Source: Irineochytrium annulatum (Eukaryota; Chytridiomycota; Chytridiomycetes; Chytridiales; Chytridiaceae). From it: a DNA stretch of 10,914 nt. The first letter of the stretch is position 1. Each line of letters opens with the position of its first letter. The DNA lies in contig JADGJL010001025.1 in the NCBI GenBank assembly GCA_027600665.1, positions 1 to 10,914 on the forward strand. Reading direction: 5' to 3'. The translations under genes were made by a program, and so were the position numbers. The notes under the pieces are model-generated. The model was not told the DNA's origin. It searched no databases and was given only the letters and a program-made list of their open reading frames with translations. Shown piece by piece: positions 8,069-10,914 of the stretch.

Positions 8069-10912
8069 CTGGTGCTGATCGGTGTGGATCTGCCCGCGGA
8101 TGGTGAGCCCCTGCTTCCGTTCCCTTCGCGTCATGACGCGTCGCAACGCGTCCTAAACCACCCACATCAGTGGTTGTGATGAACGTTTCGGCGCGCCGGA
8201 CGCTCGAGATCACGCTGGGCGACCTCAACGCCGACCCTCGCTACATGGTCCCCAACGTGACGTTCGCGCTCGTATGGGCGGATTCGGGCGGGACGCTGCA
8301 CGGCACCGTTAAAGCTGGGGTTGAACTGGCCACGAGTAAAGGCGTAGTGGCGCTCATCGGGGAGTACAGCTCGGCTAGGACGGAGCCTTTGGCGCTGGCC
8401 ATGAACTCGTTCGGCGTGTATCAGTGCTCCGTGGCCAGCAGCCCGGATTTGTCGGATAAGACGGATTACCAGTATTTTTACAGGACTGGTAAGTTATTCC
8501 GCGTAATTACGCGTGCTTGGTTATGCGTTTTGACCTGGCAACAGTCCCGAGCGACCTTTACCAAGGCATCGCCATCATGAGCCTCGTTCAGAAGTACGGT
8601 TGGTCCAAGATCGCGCTCATGACCGTCTCCTCGTCCTACGGTTTCGGCATCGCGTCCTCTATCCTTGCGTATGCCTCTGCCACTAATATCACCGTCCTGC
8701 GGAACGAGGCCTTTAACCCCGGCGACAGGGACTACGCGCTCCAGGTCTCATCAATCGTCGAGTCCGACGCGCGCGTCATTGTCATCATCGGGTACGATTC
8801 GGACGTGATATCGATCTTAAGGGAGGCGAGGAGGCAGGGCCTCGTGTCGCCGGATCACGTATATATCGGGACCGACGCGGTGGAGCCCATGTATGGCTTG
8901 CTGTATGGCGCGGAAACTTCGTCGGCGTACACGGATAGGGACAGGCAGAATATTGAGGGAATGATTTATTCGACGTTCTTCGAGAACGGTGGTGGCGCCG
9001 AGCGCGCGGACCTGGAGCGCCGTTATTCGGCCTTGTACGGCGACACGCCGATGACATACTCGTACTTTATTCGCGACTGTCTCCTCTCGATGTCATATGG
9101 CGTGAAGCGGCTTCTTGCGATGGGCCACAACCTAGACGCCATTCGGTCGCGCTCCACGGGTGTCTCTGTAAAGGACTTTATCGCGACGGATTTCAACGGC
9201 TCCTCCGGTTTCGTCCACTTCGACGGAACGGGGGACCGGATGGCCGGGTATACATTCTCAAACGTCGTGAACGGCAAGCTGGTGGACAGTCTAACGTTTG
9301 ACCAGTCCAACGCGTTTACGACGCTAGCGAAAATCGTCTTCAACGGCGGGTCCACGATCCCGCCTCCGGACTCGAAGCGGGTCGTGCTTGAGGTGATCAA
9401 CTACGGGAGCCCCGTGAGCGCGTTCCTGATCGCGGGTTACATGGTGATGGGCGGGGTGTGCGTGGGTACGGCCGGCGTGCTCGTTTGGAAGAGGAACACG
9501 ACGCTGGTCAAGACTATGTCGTTGCCGTTTTTGCTGCTGACGGTGTTAGGGCTATTAGTCGGGTGCACGGCGATTTTTGGGTGGGTCGGGAACTTTGAGA
9601 AGGTCCCCTCGGCGTGCCGGCTTCAACAATGGTGGGGAATGTTCTTTGGGAACGACGACCAATGCGTACTTAGTCAAACTTTCTCCTTTATGATAGGTCG
9701 GGATGGCTAGCCTTTTCCATGTGCATGAACGGTGCGTGCATCACAACTCCTCCTCCTTGGTTTCCCATTAACAACCAAATCCTCAGGCACACTTCCAAAA
9801 TGCTGGCGAGTGTTTCGCATCTTCGAAAACAAACGCATGCAGGCCATGCAGGAGTTCGGCAACACGCGCCTCCTCCTAACCTCCCTCCCTATCACGCTCA
9901 TCAACATCCTTATCCTCGCCATCTGGACGGGCGTCGACGCGCCAAAATCCGCGATCGTGGTGCTCGCCGAGTCCGCGACCTACCATTACGAGTGCCGGAG
10001 CGACTCTTCGCTCATCCAGGCCGTCTTTGTCTGGCTTCTCTTTGCATACAATCTCGTGTTGCTCCTTCTAACTATGGCGCTCGCGTTTGCCACGCGGAAC
10101 GTGGCGAGCGAGTACAAGGAAACCATTTACGTAGGATTACCACTTTGTCAAGTCTTGTTCATTCATTTATTTATCGACGCAGGTTTTCTACTTCTCCCAA
10201 AACATCCTCATCTGCGGTAGCGTCGTCCTGGTCGTGACGGAGGCCTTCGGTGTGTCCTACGTACCGTCGCTTTACGTCAAGGCCGCGCTCTTCCTGCTTT
10301 CCATGATCTTCATATATGTCACGACCATCGGTCGCGTCGCAGTCGGTTCGTTCCACTCGGACCCAGTCATGTCCAAATCAGACTATTTGAAAGTGAGCAA
10401 GCTCGGGGGCGGGACGAAGGACGGGAAGTTCCTCGCGTCGAGCCCGATGCTGGACGCCACTCCTGGGGCGTTGAGCGCTGAATACGTAGGCGTTCTAAGT
10501 TACCACTATTCCTAATGTTGCTACCGTCTGCTGCCTATTAGGACATCTGCGTTAAGAACGGGAACTCTATGATAAGCTTCTGGGAGAAGCGTCGGGTGGT
10601 CTTTATGTCCCATAAGAAGCTGATCCTTTTCATAGACAACAAGAAAGAGGTAACTGCTCCCACATGTTACCTTTCGCCTAACACTCTCGATCATAGATCG
10701 GCGACGTAATAGCGATCTCAAAGCGGACGCTCGCCGAGGACTCGATGATATACCCGGATTGCATCAACTTTAAGCATGGCCAGCTATTCAAATTACTCCA
10801 GTTCACTCAAACGGAGGCGAAGGACACCTTTCTCGAGCTCGTGCAGGCGAATTCACTGAGGGCGAACTTGCTGAGGACCAATACGGTGCGGTCGAACGCG
10901 TCAACGGATTAG
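7949..10912 (+). CDS. Class C (GABA-B-like) G-protein-coupled receptor with C-terminal PH-like domain
   Basis: Preferred exons: 7949-8102, 8171-8488, 8545-9640, 9697-9731, 9787-10130, 10183-10485, 10542-10649, 10697-10912 (857 aa; TAG at 10910-10912). An alternative without the microexon is given separately. Residues 1-40 form a signal peptide with a Leu/Val-rich core. The ectodomain (about 40-430) is a periplasmic-binding-protein type I / ANF-receptor domain: GEYSSARTEP, SVASSPDLSDK, YFYRTVPSDLYQ, KYGWSKIALM. Paired serines in these blocks fall where amino-acid-binding class C receptors hold the ligand. Seven membrane helices follow: about 449-473, 484-506, TM3 from Cys515, 562-584, 610-634, 650-672, 679-703. 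KCWRVFRIF after TM3, FATRNV after TM5, and Cys515/Cys604 (expected disulfide) are class C marks. The intracellular tail (704-857) holds a PH-like region. It should sit in the plasma membrane and signal through heterotrimeric G proteins; the ligand is unknown. Confidence 0.88.
8103..8170 (+). other. GPCR intron 1
   Basis: GTGAGC donor, CCTAAAC branch-like site, ACATCAG acceptor, 68 bases, phase 1. It joins IGVDLPAD to VVMNVSARR at a rebuilt Val codon. Read-through ends at a TGA at 8177-8179. Confidence 0.8.
8489..8544 (+). other. GPCR intron 2
   Basis: Consensus GTAAGT donor, GGCAACAG acceptor, 56 bases, phase 1. It joins YQYFYRT to PSDLYQGIAIM at a rebuilt Val codon, a continuous block in ANF-receptor domains. 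Confidence 0.88.
9641..9786 (+). other. Ambiguous splice region in membrane helix 3 with a candidate 35-base microexon (9697-9731)
   Basis: The frame entering from exon 3 meets TAG at 9708-9710, so at least one intron is required before KCWRVFRIF. Model A removes 9641-9696 (56 bases, weak GTTCTT donor, pyrimidine tract then GATAG) and 9732-9786 (55 bases, GTGCGT donor, TTAAC branch-like site, CTCAG), keeping a microexon that reads SGWLAFSMCMNG. Model B removes only 9697-9786 (90 bases, GTCGGG donor) and ends exon 3 with FSFMIG. Both stay in frame; B is 7 aa longer overall. A is preferred because both introns have the size normal for this window, the second has strong signals, and it avoids putting Gly-Asn-Asp-Asp-Gln into TM3. 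The A helix is about three residues longer than in GABA-B receptors, so neither model is perfect. Confidence 0.5.
10131..10182 (+). other. GPCR intron before membrane helix 6
   Basis: GTAGGA donor, CGACGCAG acceptor, 52 bases, phase 0. It joins EYKETIY to VFYFSQNILICG, giving the membrane helix 6 segment; read-through loses the helix. Confidence 0.8.
10486..10541 (+). other. GPCR intron at the start of the PH-like domain
   Basis: GTAGGC donor, CCTAATG branch-like site, CTATTAG acceptor, 56 bases, phase 0. It joins ALSAEY to DICVKNGNSM; read-through stops at 10513-10515. Confidence 0.78.
10542..10855 (+). other. PH-like domain in the GPCR cytoplasmic tail
   Basis: Exons 10542-10649 and 10697-10912, about residues 751-838. 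The order of elements resembles a pleckstrin-homology fold: a strand with a basic/Gly turn (CVKNGNS), W-E-K-R-R-V-V-F then KKLILFID as a strand pair, EIGDVIAIS as the following strand, later strands around CINFKHG and FKLLQFT, and a closing amphipathic helix AKDTFLELVQ with Phe where PH domains usually have Trp. This is read from pattern, not from a profile match. Such a domain could bind phosphoinositides or G-protein subunits. Confidence 0.45.
10650..10696 (+). other. Last GPCR intron
   Basis: GTAACT donor, CCTAACA branch-like site, GATCATAG acceptor, 47 bases, phase 0. It joins LFIDNKKE to IGDVIAISK, inside the PH-like domain. Confidence 0.8.
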
Positions 10913-10914
10913 GT

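Noticed and set aside
7704..8228. A 174-aa open frame on the - strand across the GPCR promoter and exon 1
   Set aside because: No recognisable features, and it lies opposite a gene start with a clear signal peptide and intron.
9666..9710. GTACTT at 9666 as the donor of the GPCR TM3 intron
   Set aside because: It is phase 0 and does not match the phase needed by the GATAG, GCTAG or CTCAG acceptors; one combination would leave an intron of only 31 bases.
1..10914. Search for CRISPR arrays, insertion sequences, tRNA or rRNA genes, and bacterial operon signals
   Set aside because: None seen; all four genes have spliceosomal introns and no repeat-spacer, inverted-repeat or cloverleaf pattern was noticed.

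Overview
The window is eukaryotic nuclear DNA and looks like an early-diverging, probably chytrid-like, fungus. The reasons are a GC-rich sequence, genes broken by many short introns (47 to 90 bases, GT...AG, often with CTAAC/TTAAC/CTAAT-type branch sites), a fungal/animal-type N-myristoyltransferase, and a GABA-B-like class C GPCR, a family absent from most Dikarya but common in zoosporic fungi. The lineage is inferred from gene content and intron style; no search was run.

Layout. (1) Bases 1-1978, + strand: the 3' part of a molybdenum cofactor sulfurase gene, open at the left edge, with two introns near its end. (2) Bases 2175-5325, - strand: a six-exon gene for a long, mostly disordered Ser/Pro/Arg/Gln-rich protein of about 954 aa with a helical C-terminal region; no known family recognised. 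It converges on gene 1 across 196 bases. (3) Bases 5691-7688, + strand: a complete nine-exon glycylpeptide N-tetradecanoyltransferase (NMT) gene, 504 aa. It is divergent from gene 2 across a 365-base stretch with no ATG on either strand. (4) Bases 7949-10912, + strand: a complete seven- or eight-exon class C GPCR gene with a signal peptide, a periplasmic-binding-like extracellular domain, seven membrane helices and a C-terminal domain that reads like a PH fold.

Exon structures were worked out by hand from splice signals, phase and protein continuity. For NMT every junction falls inside a well-known conserved block, so that model is firm. In the GPCR gene the junction inside membrane helix 3 is uncertain: two in-frame solutions exist, one with a 35-base microexon, and they share an AG|GT that would be acceptor in one and donor in the other.

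The four genes belong to unrelated processes (cofactor maturation, unknown/scaffold-like, protein lipidation, membrane signalling); nothing suggests a cluster or mobile element. The most interesting points are the GPCR with its PH-like tail, the possible dual-specificity splice site in helix 3, and the shortened and altered motifs in the molybdenum cofactor sulfurase.
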